Below are positions 1-12,959 of a stretch of 64,000 nt of DNA, one piece after another; within the stretch, counting starts at the first letter, position 1; every line of letters begins with the position of its first letter. Where the stretch lies: contig OY756958.1 of NCBI GenBank assembly GCA_963580455.1, positions 16,132,501 to 16,196,500 on the forward strand, in the 5' to 3' direction. The position numbers and the translations under genes were made by a program. The notes beneath the pieces were generated by a model, which saw nothing but the letters and a program-made list of their open reading frames with translations, was not told where the DNA came from and ran no database searches. The stretch comes from Euonymus europaeus (taxonomy: Eukaryota; Streptophyta; Magnoliopsida; Celastrales; Celastraceae).

Positions 1-3
1 TGC

Positions 4-1032
4 TTGGTGGGTAGGTTTCTCACGGATCGTTCCATCAATGGCATGGCCATGAAAAACACGTTGGCCTCCGTTTGGCGTCCAATGAAGGGAGTTTGTATTA
101 CAGCTCTCCAACCAAACCTTTTTCTTTTTCAATTTTATCATGAGTTGGATCTGGAGAGGGTGGTTACGGGTGGTCCTTGGACATTTGATCAGCACCTGTT
201 ACTCACGGGACGGCTTTCAGTTGGTGTCATTCCTTCTCAGGTGCCGTTGTTTTTCATGGATATATGGGTTCAAGTGTATGACTTACCATGTGGGTTTATG
301 TTGGACAGAGTTGGACGGGATATTGGCAACTACATTGGTTCTTTTGTTGAGGCAGATGCACAAAGTTTCGGTGGAGTCTGGAGGAATTTTATGCGTGTTC
401 GGGTTACTATTGATGTTAGAAAACCGTTGAAGAGGAAAATGAAGATTAAGAAGGCGGGAGGAGATTGGTTTTGGATTAACTTCAAGTTTGAAAGGTTACC
501 AATGTTTTGTTTCTTTTGTGGGATCCTTGGGCATGGAGAGAAATTCTGTGAAAAGCTCTTTGATTGTGAAGCGCGACCTTAAGATTTGCCGTACGGAACT
601 TGGTTACGTGCTCCTAAACGGCAGGCTGCTTCTTCAGTGGGGGAGAGGTGGCTCCGGACTAAGCCTCCGGTGATGGAGGGTCCCAGCAAAGTGGTGCGAT
701 CAATGGTGTCAATGTCGGATGTTATGCCCGAGACACACAAAGAAGAAAGCGGGAATTGTGGGATTGATACGGGTAACAATATTTTGATGGAGGATCCTAT
801 GCGTGATTGTGGGGTAGTTTCTAATGTTATAACGCCAACTTTTGTGGTGGGGTCTTTTTCCTCGAATAGGGGGCTGGTGGTTGTGGACCCTAAACGTAGA
901 CGTATAGAGAATATCCAACAAGGAAAGCAGATAACATGTGATGATGGGGGGGCAGGACAACATGTTTGTGGACCAGGAAGGCTCAAAAAACTTGATATTG
1001 GCGGATTCTGGTGTCCAGACCCGCCAAGAGCA
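4..1032 (+). pseudogene. LINE ORF1 (DUF4283-like nucleic-acid-binding protein with CCHC zinc knuckle), broken
   Basis: In plant LINEs this protein packages the element RNA. Residues from about 1 to 150 resemble the DUF4283 domain (VGRFLTDRSINGMAMKNTLA, GGPWTFDQHLLLTGR). A CCHC knuckle CFFCGILGHGEKFC lies at about 500-550. An in-frame TAA at 580-582 interrupts it; the same frame continues after the stop (LPYGTWLRAPKRQAAS) through a low-complexity linker up to the endonuclease start at 1033. The N-terminus is cut by the window edge. The frame runs into ORF2 without another stop before 1033, so the ORF1/ORF2 boundary is inferred only from the ATG before SWNCRGLGN. Confidence 0.85.
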
Positions 1033-4000
1033 ATGAGTACTATTAGTTGGAACTGTCGTGGGCTGGGCAACCACAAGACAGTTCGCGAACTGGTGGATAT
1101 GGTATCCACAAAAAATCCCAAGTTGGTGTTTTTAATGGAGGTAAAGGTTGGTCGAGAGCATGTGAATCGGGTGGTGCAGCAAATAAGGTTTGAGGGTTTT
1201 TTCTATGTTAGTAGTGTTAGGGGTGGTGGTGGCTTGGCGTTACTTTGGAAGGAAAAATAGTGGGTGAGTTTGTTGAGTTTCTCACGCAATCATATTGATG
1301 TCCGGGTTAAGATTCCGGAGATACAACCATGGAGACTCACTGGTTTTTATGGGTGTCTAGAGAGGGGTAGAAGAAGGGAGTCATGGGATATGTTGAAAGG
1401 GTTGAATTCTCAATCTGATTTGCCTTGGTGTTGCATTGGAGACTTCAATGACATTCTTGCTGGGCATGAGAAATGGGGGGTGGCAGCCATCCTTATTCTC
1501 TTATTTGTGGTTTTCGAGAAGCAGTGGAGTTTTGTGGTTTGCAGGATATTGGTTTGGTGGGGTATCAGTTCACATAGGAGAGAGGTCGAGGAACCTCACG
1601 TTGGGTCGAAGAAAAGCTTGATCGTGCGTTGGTTTCTAGAGCTTGGTCCAGGCTGTTTGGGTATAGGCGGGTGGTTAACATGGCGGCCCCCTCTTCAGAT
1701 CACTCGGCTCTTTGGCTTGACGTAGATGCTACATCACCTCGGCTAATCTATGGGCGCCGATTTAGGTTTGAAAATTCTTGGATTCGAGAGGACGAATGTC
1801 TTCGAGTTGTGGCTGAAAGTTGGGCAGAGCATGGGCACCGAACTGTGCAGGATAGAATTGCCGCATGTGGTCAAGAGCTTCAATCTTGGGGGGTTAGTTT
1901 TCGCATGCAATTTAAGAAGCGTATTGCGTCATGTAGGTGCAGGCTGAAGGCCCTGAGATTTCGTCGGGACCCTGTTTCCACTGATCAGTATTGGCAAGCT
2001 TCTCAAGAGTTGGGTGTTTTGCTTGCGCAGGAAGAAACTTATTGGAGGCAGCGGTCCAAACAACTATGGCTTGCTTCTGGAGATTCTAATTCCAAATATT
2101 TTCACCAATTTGCATCGACCCGGAGAAAGAAGAACACAATCGTTAGGCTGCTAGATTTTCAACACCAATGGCTTTCATGGGGGAGAGGGTTGGAAGAGCA
2201 TATTGTGAGCTATTTTAGTGATTTATTTGGTCCGCAAGGTTGTGATGGGGCCATGATTTTTGATAAAGTTCCAAGAAAGGTGTCGATCGAGCAGAATCAG
2301 GCGTTGGTGCGACCGTTTGAGGCCCAAGAGATAAAGGAAGCTCTTTTTCTATGCATCCAGATAAAGCTCCAGGGCCGGATGGGATGAACCCGGGCTTCTA
2401 TCAGCATTATTGGGATGTGGTTGGTGGAGATGTGACTGAGGCTTGTTTGCTTTATTTGAATACTCGTTCTATGCCGACAGGGTTGAATCGTACAAATATT
2501 GTGTTGATCCCAAAGGTGAAGTCTCCATAAAAGATAACAGATTTGAGGCCGATTGCTCTTTGCAATGTGTTCTACAAAATCATGGCTAAGGCTATTGCAA
2601 ATCGGTTAAAAATCATTCTTCCAACTGTGATCTCTGAGTCACAAAGTGCCTTTATTCCGGGGAGGTTAATTATGGATAATGTTATGGTAGCCTTTGAGAT
2701 TGGCCATTTTTTGAAGAGGAAACGGTTTGGTAAGAAGGGATTGGCTGCTTTAAAGATTGATATGTCTAAGGCCTATGATAGAATTGAATGGGATTTTTTG
2801 CGCAATATGATGATTTCTCTTGGTTTTGATAGACAGTGGGTGGAGTTGGTGATGTTGTGTGTGACTACGGTGGATTATCAGGTGGTGCACCATGATGCTT
2901 AAATGGGTCCTATCGCTCCGAGTAGAGGGTTACGACAAGGTGACCCATTATCTCCGTATTTGTTCTTGCTATGTGCAGAGGGGCTCTCTGTCTTGCTTAG
3001 TGACCTTGAGGCTAGAGGTACTATTCATGGGTGTAAGGTGCCCCGAACAGCCCCACCTGTCTCCCATCTTTTCTTCGCGGATGATAGTTTTTTATTTTTT
3101 AGAGCCCCGCTTGAAGAGTGTCAAGCAATTAAAAACTGTCTGCAATCTTATGAGGCGGCTTCTGGTCAGATGGTTAATTTCCAAAAGTCCTCTATTTCTT
3201 TTAGTACTAATGTCTGCCACAGTTTGAGAGAGGATATTTGTCGATTTTTACAGGTGGTGGGAACTAGGGACCATGGAACATATTTAGGCCTTCCCTCTCT
3301 AATTGGGAGGAAGAAATCTGCTATTTTTTCCTATTTAAAGGATAAAGCATGGCAACGAATGCAAAGCTGGAACAAAAAGTTTTATCACGAGCTGGAAAAG
3401 ATATATTGTTGAAGACAGTCGTTCAGTCTTTACCATCTTATGCTATGAGTGTCTTCCTCCTTCCGAATTTATTGTGTCAGGATTTGGAACGGATGATGAA
3501 TTCATTTTGGAGGGGTAAGTCTAGCTTGGCTCATGGTGGTATTCGTTGGAAAACCTGGGATAAAATGTGTGGTCCTAAATCGGCGGGTGGCTTGGGGTTT
3601 CGCAATTTACATAATTTTAATATAGAAATGTTGGGCAAACAAGGCTGGCGGCTGTTGACGGAGTGTAATTTTCTGGTGTTCAAGATTTTTAATGCAAGAT
3701 ATTTTCCCACTTCTTCTTATTTGGAGGCTCAGCTTGGTGCGAATCCTTCTTATATTTGGAGGAGTGTGTTAGCAGCCCAAGGAGTTGTCAAAGCAGGAGC
3801 TCAAAAACGTGTGGGTTCCGATTCTACAGTGCAAGTGTGGAAGGACCCTTGGATATCGGATAATGCGAATCCGTATGTGGCGACCCCTGTGCAGGTGGGT
3901 TTGGAACATATTACTGTGGACTTGTTAAAGAGTGTTGATGGGAAGTCTTGGGACCTAGATATTCTTGGTGATATTTTTTTAGAAAGAGATAGATTACTGA

Positions 4001-5097
4001 TTAGCTCCATACCATGTAGCTTTTGAGTTCGGACTGATTGCTGGGTCTGGTCACGTGATCGCATGGGGTGTTTTTCTGTGAAGAGTTGTTATGGCATGCT
4101 TTCACGTACTAATTTGGTGCTGACGTCAAGCTTAGACGAGGGTTTTTGGTCCAAGCTATGGAGAATGCAAGTCCCCGCTAAGGTGAAGAATTTCTTGTGG
4201 CGGGTCTTTACTGCGTGTTTGCCAACCAAAACAGCTTTACATAGCCGCATGGTGGACGTGGATGAGGTGTGTCCCGTTTGTAACGTGGCATTAGAGGACT
4301 CTTTGCATGCATTGGTGTCGTGTCTTTTTGCAAAGCAGGTTTGGAATTTGCTTACGGTGGAGGTGTACACTGGCTCGATTGTGTCTATACGTGATTGGTG
4401 GACTCATCTTATGCTCACCCGTACTACTCTGGAGATTGAGGTAGCGGCAATGGTGCTTTGGAGACTATGGAGGTGTCGCAATGATCTTCTTTGGAATGGT
4501 CGAAGAACACAGGGTAATCAAGTTCTTGTCTTAGCTAAGGAGGAACTTTATAACTGGAAGGCTGCTCGGGTTCAGTCGAAATTTGGTACTGGTGTTAATG
4601 CTCCTTCCCAACAGTGGCAGAGGCCACCAGCTGGTTGGGTGAAGTGCAATGTTGATGCTGCTATATTTTCTCATATAAATCGTATTGGGTTTGGCTGTGT
4701 TGTTCGAGATGAGGATGGAAGGATGTTGGCGGCTCGGAATGCTTTGATCAGTGGTCCTTTAGATCCATCTATTGCAGAGGCCTTGTGTTCTAGGGAGGCA
4801 CTCGCTTGGTTGAAGACGTTGGGGGTTTCAAGAGTACTTATGGAGTCCGATGCTCAAGTGGTCATTAATGCCATTTTGGGTGGTTCTTAGGGTTTGTCCT
4901 ATTTTAGTACTATCATAGATGATTGTATGATCCTTTTGAAGGAATTCCGTGATTGTTCCTTTGTTTTTGTTAAAAGGTCAGCGAATCATGTAGCTCACGC
5001 TCTAGCAAAGGCCGCATATTCAGAGTCTGATCAGGGGGTGTGGGATTCTAGCCCTCCTCTATTTCTTAATGATGTATTAGCTGCTGATTATTATTAA
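1033..5097 (+). pseudogene. LINE ORF2: endonuclease, reverse transcriptase, zf-RVT and RNase H, broken
   Basis: ORF2 would nick target DNA and copy the LINE RNA. The endonuclease starts at MSTISWNCRGLGN (1033) and includes WCCIGDFNDILAGHEK and SSDHSALWLDV (about 1690). Reverse transcriptase motifs are RPIALCNVFYKIMAKAIANR (2545), SAFIPGRLIMDNV, KIDMSKAYDRIEWDF, GLRQGDPLSPYLF (2930) and the catalytic FFADDSFLFF (about 3075). A zf-RVT domain (FWSKLWRMQVPAKVKNFLW, CPVCN) follows at 4145-4350. An RNase H (RVT_3) with VDAA, AEALCSREAL, MESDAQ and ANHVAHALAKAA ends at 5097. Lesions seen: stops at 1258, about 1576, 2528, 2900, 4024 and 4888, and frame changes near 1480, 2345 and 3390. It cannot make an active enzyme. 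Confidence 0.92.
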
Positions 5098-5126
5098 TGA
5101 ATGTTTTATTTCTCAAAAAAAAAAAA

Positions 5127-8100
5127 TGGAAGCCCGGTCCAATGGTGTCTAACCCTAAAGAAATAAGGAAGAAACTCATTAAGATAGAAGCCTGGCCCAA
5201 ATTAAGTGTCTCTAACCTAACGCAAGAAGGAGAGACGCAGAGGAGAAAGTAGAGAAGGGCGCTGTTTCTGAAGTAGAAAAAGGAAAGAGGAGAAGAGAGA
5301 AGAGTGACGCCGGTCAGAGGAGAAAGAAAGAGAGAAAGAGTCGCCGGGGGAAAAGGAAAGAAGAGAGGGGCGATCTTAGGGTTCATACACGGGTTGAGTA
5401 TTATACCGTAAGTTGTGGGGATTTTGTGAGGAATTTATGGGGTTAGGTTTTTTGTTTTAGGAAAGAAAATCAATTACGAGAGAGAAGGAGAAAGTGCAGA
5501 AAGTAGAAGGGAATGTTGAGAAGATTAGGAGATGATTTCGGGATTCAAAGAGGATTTGGTTTGGGTGTTTGTCAGGTTATAAATAGCAGATTCAAAGGGG
5601 GGTTTTTGGGGGAGGTTTTTTCTTTCTTATTTTGGCCAGATTTTTCTAGGGAAATTTTTGTCTTCTTTCTCTGTTACAATCGGTTTAGTTTTGGGGGGAA
5701 TTTTTCTGGAATTTCTTGGGGGACTTTCTGGTTTCTTCCTTTCGGGTTCTGGGGACTTTTCTGGGCTTCTGGATTTTTGATTTTTAAGGAGGGAATTTCT
5801 TTGTTTCTTTCTTCTTGGCTTCCATTCCTTCTTCTGGGGTTAGGTTACAGAAAATTCTGGGATTTTCTTTCTTCTTTCTATCGAATTTTTTTGGAGGATT
5901 CTCTTCGGACTTTCTTCTTCCTTTCGAATCTTCTGGCGTTTTTTTCTTCCTTGCGTATGTTTCTTCTTTCGATTGGTTTTTCTGGGGTCGGAGGTAGTCT
6001 TCTGTTTTGAATCTCTATGCTTTTGGGGTTTCAGGGGTACAATCAATCATTTTTTCCTTCATTAATTTATCCAAGCATATCACCTCCACATGAATTTCAT
6101 TTTCTGGGTGCTGGCTGTGCCATCTTAGATACTATAAGTTTGCAAAGAATCATCCTTTGTTTCGGCTTTGAGATACAAAATCAGAATCTCTTTATCTTCC
6201 TTCTCCGAGCTTAGATTTCTTTCAACCTATGGTTCATCCGGTGCCTTAAATCCTTTTGATTTCTTTCTTTACATATTTTCAGTTTCAGGAGATTAGGCCG
6301 TGATTCATAATTAAGAAGGTGCAGGTATATGTTTGTTTCAATATAGTATAAGTTAATGTGATAATCTGTAATGTATCATTTTGGAATTCTTGGATGGATT
6401 GTTGACAGTTTGGGCTTACTATGAATGGTAGTTGATGTTATTTGGATACTTGAGTCTATTCTGGATAAATTATGATGTAACTTGTTTTAATTATAGACTT
6501 GTTATGTAATCTCAATGCTTTGAATTCTTGGATGCTTCATGGTTGGTGTTTATTGTTAACAGTGGTTCTGTTATTTGGATATTTGAATCAAGTCTTTAAG
6601 GGTATAATTTGTTTGGATTTGAAATAGGAGAATGTTTAAATGATAATGAGTTGGGCCTCGAAATTAAAATGTGGATTAAAGTGTTAAATGACATGGGTTG
6701 TTGTATGAGTTGAGTTTTCTTTTCTTTAATTAAAGTGTTGGGTTTTGTTCATGGTAGGCATGATTTAATTGTTGGGGTCATGTATTGTGCATTTGGGCTT
6801 ATCTATGTGTGTAAATTTGGCAATCATTGTGCTATATGAATGGATTATCTGAAGCATTTGGGCTTTGGATTTTATATGCATTTGAATTTGAAAAATTGCA
6901 TGAAAACAAAACTTTTATTTTATTCTTGTTTTTTTTATCTATATCACATTTTATTTTATTCCTATTTTATTTTATTTTCGTTTTATTATTATTTTTATTT
7001 ATCTATGTCTTATTTTATTTTCGTTTTATTTTTTTTATTTTTTATTTATATATTATTGTAATTTTTTCTCGTTTTTATTTTTATTTATCTATATCATATT
7101 TTATTTTATTTTCGTTTTTATTTTTATTTTTATTTTTATTTATCTATATCTTATTTTTTTTATCTTAATTTTTTTGTTTTATTTTTCATATATGTATATA
7201 TATACATATGGATATATTTTTGTATTATTATTATTATCTTATCTTATTTTCGTAACTTTATTCATTATTATCTTTTTGTATTATTTTATGTCATTTTGTA
7301 TTTTGTATTTTGTTTTCATTTTATCTTTATCTCTATTTTATTTTTATTTTATCTTATTTTTATTTTTATTTATCTATATCTTATTTTTATTTTTATTATA
7401 TATATAGATATATTTTTACTCTATTTTCATATTATTATTATTATTATCTTATTTTATTTTATTAACTTTATCCATTATTATCTCTCTGTATTTTGTATTA
7501 TTTTATGTTATTTTTATTTTTATTTTTATCTCTATTTCTATTTTTATTTTACTTTATTTTTATTTGTTATTTATATTTTATTTTACTTTATTTTAAACTT
7601 AAGTATTATATAAAAATTATATTAAAAGTCTTAGCCTACGATGAAATTAATATGGGGAATGCATTGGATGCATCCTCGGAAAGATTCTTGAGGTGAGAGT
7701 GTTTCTTGAGAAATTTGACCATTGGATGGAAAAACTCCATAAACCTCAATATTAGACTTTTAATATAGTTTTTATATATATTTATAAAATTATTTTATCC
7801 TATTTGAATATAGTTTACATATATATTTTATAAATTCGTTTTATTTTAATAGAGCCTTATATTTGCTTAAATTATTTTATCCTATATAGCTATTATATTT
7901 TTTCTAAAGATTATTTTCATCCTATATAATTTTTCTTGTATAATGTATAATTATTTTACCTTATATACGTATTTTGTTATGATTAACGTTTTCTTAAAAA
8001 AAAAATCATTTAATGGGATAATAAAAGTTAAATTGACAACTGTTTTTAAAACAGACGTTGTGCGGTGTCTTATACCTTCCCCATACGTAATAAACTCGCT

Positions 8101-8212
8101 TACCCGTTTTCTGGATTTTCGCAGACCAAACTACTTTTATGGTGACCAATTGCACCTATTACAATTGGTGGCGACTCTTATAAACATTTCTTTCGCAAAA
8201 TCGGTTGCGACA
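5127..8212 (+). repeat. 5' LTR of the large non-autonomous element (first ~190 bp displaced by the LINE)
   Basis: It starts right after the LINE poly(A) and ends ...GCGACA at 8212, two bases before the primer-binding site. The first ~520 bp align with the 3' LTR at 14648-15177 with scattered substitutions and small indels. The purine-rich GAGAAAG stretch at 5220-5380 and the G/T-rich stretch at 5580-6000 look like a transcribed leader, but no gene is visible. About 3.1 kb is long for an LTR. Because the 3' copy is truncated, the right two-thirds cannot be verified by comparison. Confidence 0.7.
6920..7605 (+). repeat. T/A-rich low-complexity tract of TTTTA and TTTATC-type units inside the LTR
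   Basis: Nearly 700 bases consist of runs such as TTTTATTTTTATTT interspersed with TTATCTATATC. Open reading frames here encode only Phe/Leu/Tyr/Ile strings and are composition artefacts. The recurring phrase TTTATCTATATC(T/A)TATTTTAT suggests a degenerate minisatellite and not a pure microsatellite. Confidence 0.85.
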
Positions 8213-8214
8213 AC

Positions 8215-8232
8215 TGGCGACTCTGCTGGGGA
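8215..8232 (+). promoter_or_regulatory. Primer-binding site (tRNA 3'-end complement) of the large LTR element
   Basis: TGGCGACTCTGCTGGGGA is the reverse complement of a tRNA 3' end that finishes in CCA. It lies two bases inside the LTR end, the standard position for priming minus-strand DNA synthesis. Ogre-type plant elements are known to use tRNA-Arg, and this sequence is of that type; the isoacceptor is an inference. Confidence 0.85.
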
Positions 8233-8739
8233 AAATTAGTTTTTAAACTATATCTATTAAAAAAAAACTAGTGAGTTGGGCCTTTTAAATTTAATTTTTA
8301 TTATCCCATCATTTGATTTTGTTATTTTTGAATTAAGTATATTTGGTGTTTTATTTCTTTGAATTTTGTTATATTCTTATTGTTTAAAATGTTATTGATT
8401 TATTTTTATGAGCCTTTTATATTTTGTCCTCACATTGTGCACTATTCCATTTTATGAGTCCAACAACTAGGGCTCAAAACCCTTAGGAGAGGATAAAGTA
8501 AACGAGACCTTTGAGGGATTCCAATCCCCGTGCAGGCTCGCGAAAAATCCTCACTCGACTCACTCCTCTATTAAGGGGGACCCAGGCTATTCCAGCAATG
8601 GACACTGGCGGGGAAATAAGTCGGGATCCTAGATTGTCCATAACCAATGACCATAGAGTTATAGGACACAAGAAACTATTTCTAACTTTTTTGTGTGGTA
8701 TATATTGTCATTGTGTTTGGCTGTATATATGTTGCTTTG

Positions 8740-9480
8740 CTTATGTGATTTTATTTTGTTTATATATATGATTTTTTTTCTTATTGCATATATGTGTATG
8801 TTACTTTTCTTGTACATATGTGATTTTATAAATAACGTTTTGTTTTATTGTATATACGCGTGTTGTTTTTCTTATACATATATGATGTTATTTTGTTTGT
8901 ATAAATAATGTTATATTTTATTGTATATATAAGTGTTGTTTTTCTTGAACATATATGATTCTACCATAATTGTATATATACGATGTTTGTTTTACTGTAT
9001 ATATACATATGTTGTTTTGTTTGTACATATATGATTCTACTTTGTTTGTATATACGATGTTTGTTTTATTGTATATATACATATGTTATTCCGTTTGTAC
9101 ATATATGATTCTACCTTGCTTGTATATATGATGTTTTGCTTTATTGTATATATGGATACGTTGTTTTGCTTGTATACACATGATTCTACCTTGTTTGTAT
9201 ATACGATGTTTGTTTTACTGTATATATACATATGTTATTCCGCTTGTACATGTGTGATTTTATTTGTTGTATATATGATGTTTTGCTTTACTATATATAG
9301 GGATATGTTGTTCTGCTTGTATATACATGACTCTACCTTGTTTGTATATATGATGTTTTGCTTTACTGTATATGTATGGCTCTGTTTTTGCACGTATGAG
9401 TTGGTTTTGATGTACATATGAAGTTTTGTTGGTATATACGTGGTTTTGTTTTGCTTGTGCATATATGATTATTTTATCTA
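8740..9480 (+). repeat. Tandem array of ~75-bp units in the LTR-element interior
   Basis: Units start near 8949, 9025, 9099, 9174, 9248 and 9321, a spacing of 73-76 bp, with more degenerate copies to the left. The core is ACATATATGATTCTACCTTG, then GTATATACGATGTTTG, then ACTGTATATATACATATG. The TATATACATATG segments are self-complementary, so units could form cruciforms. The reading frames across it simply repeat the unit. Confidence 0.85.
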
Positions 9481-11678
9481 TACGTATATTATTTTGTTTG
9501 TACATATAGGTTTCATGTATTTATCTTGAATACATCAATTAAAGTTAGACCCATATATATACTTATTTAGTCATTCACATAAGTACCTCACATGTATAGT
9601 AGTTTTTTTGTTTATATGAGACACATAAATTGTATAGATTGAATAATAAAATTGTGACACTAGGTTTTCAAGAATTAAGAGTATGATGTGCATATTAGGT
9701 TTTAATTTTTTTTTTCCTTTTTTTTCTTTTAAGAATAAAATTGTGCATGACATATGCGTCAAAACATAAACCATTAATAATGTTGAATACTAACATAGAG
9801 GCGAAAATCGAGGAGGTGAAATAAAATATCATGACTTTGAAATTGGTAATAACAACATTTTCATCACTAACCATCTATAGCTGAAATAGGTGTACATAAA
9901 AAAAATCATGATCATGCATAGATCAAATAATAAAATTGCCAATTGATCCAATATTGGGGCAATTTCGAGGAAATTGCCTTTTAGCCTTCATGGTAATCAA
10001 ATTGGAATGGATCATGTTGGGATTAAGTTTGGAAAATTGTGAACGAGTTAAAGAATTTTATGTTGCTATTGTGGAAGAGAGTCAGAACCCTGCTGTTATA
10101 CTTGTTAGACCAGTTTGAGAATTTCCAGTCTCTATTGATGGTCTCTAGGAATAATTTCTAAGTGGGCTACCATCTATGGTCCAATTCATGACCACTTATT
10201 GGGTTTTCACAAGGAATATGTCATTACTTCGATTCGATAAATTTTTATAGTACGGCATTTGCATGTCTTGACATTATCATCATATAATTATAAAATAAAA
10301 GTCCTTGTTCAAAATTTTGTATTTGTTCGTCATCATATTCCATCATTTCCAAGATTTTAAACCTCAAAAGTATCGTTTAACAAGATTGAATTGGTGATAA
10401 AAAAAAAGAAAAAAGAAAAAGAAAGACGAATCCAATGAACTAGATTTTGGTGCGCCCTTTAACAATGTAAAATCAAACTCCGAGATGGAAAATGAATATA
10501 AGATATCACCATAAATATTTAGATGACTAGATCGAGAATGGGGTTAATAATGAGAGATAATGATTGGTGACAAAGATGGGGCAGATCTAGGGAATGTTAA
10601 ATTCTTGTAAGAATTATAGCAACAGATTATTAGTCAGCCCAGTCTGAGATATTGATTTACATGGCCTCATAATGGTTTTTACTGAAATAGTGTTGAAAAG
10701 TTGACTCTAATGGGTTTGTGCATGGCTTACATGGTATTGAAGAAGAGTTACAGGTTCATTAAACTTTTAAAATATGTTTGGAAAATGTTTTAAAAATTGT
10801 TTTTCAAAATTTAAAAATTGGATGAAAATTTATTTGGGAGTTACAGTTTGTAAAAACAGTTTTTAAGAACTGTGAACAAAAAATCATGTTTTGGAGATTT
10901 ATTTTTTTGATCGATGGAATTTTGTAAATAAATCGAATTTCATTTTTTTCTTCTCTCTCTATAGCTTTACCTTCTTCTTCCTCCCTATTTCATTAGTTAT
11001 TATGATTTCCCCTACTCTCTCCAACTAGCCTTTTCCTTTTTTTTTTCTCCATCATCTCTCCAAATTTACTTGATTTACTTTCCGTCATCCTTCACTAGTA
11101 GTACTTGTTATATAATCAATTTTCTTCTGTGTTTAAATTATTATTATTTTCAAATCGTTTACAAATACAATAAATCAAATGAATTTTTTTTCAGCACTCC
11201 TCTTATTATTATTATTATTATTTAAGAAAAAATTATTTTTGAAGACTATACTCAAAACTATTTTTACTCATTAAAAATGAAAATAATTTTCAAACACATT
11301 CCTATTACCTTGGTTGCGATTGAAATCCGTGATCCACATAAATGGTTCTGTTAGGAGGACATTTATTTTACTAAAGAAATCTCATAGTGGAAGTTTCTTA
11401 AATAATTGGGATTTAATTATCAACTTCATTGGGGTATGCCTCTTGTATTTTTGTGTGAAATTTTGGCTAAATACAACTTTTACATATTTAAAAAAGCGTA
11501 AAAAAAAGAAAAAATAAAGAAAAAATAAAGAAAAAATAAAAATCATCACTCAATTCAGACCGCATGTTCGAATTTTAAATTATTAAAGGAATGATAGTCA
11601 TGCGTTCGTTGAAGTAGCAATTAGTGTCAAAAATCGATTTCATGGTTTTCATATTTAATGACAGTAAATAGGACACAT

Positions 11679-11993
11679 ACCAAAAAACTGGAGCAGTTTT
11701 TGGTGCGTCCCATATGTTATAAGGTATTTCACCCCAGAATAATGCAGCCCAAAGAAGAGGATGATTGGCTAATATGTGGTTTTCATATAAGTCAATTGAA
11801 CACTCACCAAAACTGGGATAGTTTTGGTCCCAGTTTTGTTGCGAACTCTACCTTTGTCACGTATTTTACTCTGGAAAGGTTTCGGTCCATTGACAAAAGA
11901 ATAAATTTATTGGCGAATATAGAAGGTTTAAAGACTCCCTTAGATTTGATCATTGGTAATTGGGAGTGCACCAAAACTGGGGCATTTTTGGTG
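11679..11993 (+). repeat. Three related stem-loop motifs (ACCAAAACTG...TTTTGGT)
   Basis: Near-identical dyads recur at 11679-11704 (ACCAAAAAACTG / CAGTTTTTGGT), 11806-11828 (ACCAAAACT / AGTTTTGGT) and 11969-11993 (CACCAAAA / TTTTGGTG), about 130-160 bp apart. Loops carry GGAG, GGGA and GGGG. The second overlaps another dyad, AACTGGGA / TCCCAGTT. Intervening sequence differs, so the stems look conserved beyond their surroundings. Confidence 0.65.
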
Positions 11994-12959
11994 GAATCTT
12001 TGATTTATCGCATATTTCAGTTTGCTTATATTTTCTTTACATATACTCGAAAAGAGTTTTCTTTCATCACCCATCATTTTCTATTAAACATCATCACATT
12101 ATTAATTTCTTCAGCTTTGCTACTCGTATTCCGCCATTTTCATATTTCAATTTCCATATTCCAAAACGTTTTTCATTCGCTTTCAAATGTTGACATGCAT
12201 GACCGTATTATTTAATTTATCATTGATGAAGTTAGAGGAAATTGGACGAGTGCATTAACATTACTTGTGATAAGAAATCGATGGATACTAGTATCCTAAA
12301 TTGGAAAATATTTGAATGATGAACTTATGGTCGAAGCAGGTATTATTAGAAGAGGGATAATCCCAATTAAAAAAAACAAAAGAAGTTTGAATGAACAAAT
12401 AATTTTAAATTACATGCACATGCAAGTTTTGAAGGAAAATAGATAGTGATTGAGAAAGAAAAATAGGAAAGAGTTTGAGATTATATCTAATAAGTTGCTG
12501 ATGTGGTGTAAAAAAGAAAAAGAAAAAGAAAAAGAAAAAGAAAAAAAAGAGATTTTTATCGGAAGTTGTAAACTATCTCGTTTTCTTGATTCAGAGGTTA
12601 GAACATTCTTGTTTCAAGTTGTTCACGTATGTGATATCCTCATAACTAGCCATACACTCATATTCTACCATCTTCTTATAAATACTTTGGAATTATTTAT
12701 TCTTGACCCTTGAGTGTGCTATTATTCTCATTCACATATCTTCTCATCTTTCCTATGCATAGCCATATTATTAAGCTTAAATTATGACAAAGTGTTCCAA
12801 AACACTACGCTAGGTCAAGAATTTGAACAAAAAGCAATGTGACAAGATGGGATTGATGATCACATGAGCGTATAAGGAGGCAGAGAGTCTATTATTAAAA
12901 AAAATACAAAAAAAATGATAAAAATCTTTCTTCCCAACGAGTTCATCCATATCATTATA

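Larger units (their letters stand above)
1..5126 (+). mobile_element. L1-type LINE retrotransposon, 5' end outside the window, inactive
   Basis: The order of parts is that of a plant L1-clade LINE: ORF1 with a DUF4283-like domain and a zinc knuckle, an AP-type endonuclease, reverse transcriptase, a zf-RVT domain and a C-terminal RNase H, ending in a poly(A) run at 5115-5126. It is nearly full length; only the extreme 5' end lies left of base 1. Reading frames are broken by at least six stops and three frameshifts. The base after the poly(A) begins LTR sequence that matches 14648 onward, so the LINE inserted into the 5' LTR of the next element, about 190 bp from that LTR's start. The TSD cannot be checked because the left flank is outside the window. 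Confidence 0.93.

Noticed and set aside
579..1121. Minus-strand open frame of 180 codons opposite LINE ORF1/ORF2
   Set aside because: It is a shadow of the true plus-strand coding sequence; its product is Pro/Ser-rich without homology to known domains.
5066..5386. Minus-strand open frame of 106 codons, repeated at 14526-14906
   Set aside because: It is the antisense of the purine-rich LTR leader. It recurs because the LTR recurs, and it has no recognisable domain.
6827..7613. Several overlapping open frames with Phe/Leu/Tyr-rich products, like membrane proteins
   Set aside because: They arise from the T/A low-complexity tract in the LTR. Codon content is pure composition, with no conserved motif.
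8690..9500. CRISPR-like regular repeat spacing
   Set aside because: Units are contiguous ~75-bp tandem repeats without unique spacers, in a plant retrotransposon.
9037..9505. Open frames on both strands with repeating YIYSKTNIVYTNK-like peptides
   Set aside because: They are translations of the 75-bp tandem repeat. The same peptide on both strands and in several frames points to repeat structure, not a gene.
12450..12713. Open frame with KEKEKEKEK stretch
   Set aside because: The charged stretch is a GAAAAA microsatellite inside the non-coding LTR-element interior.
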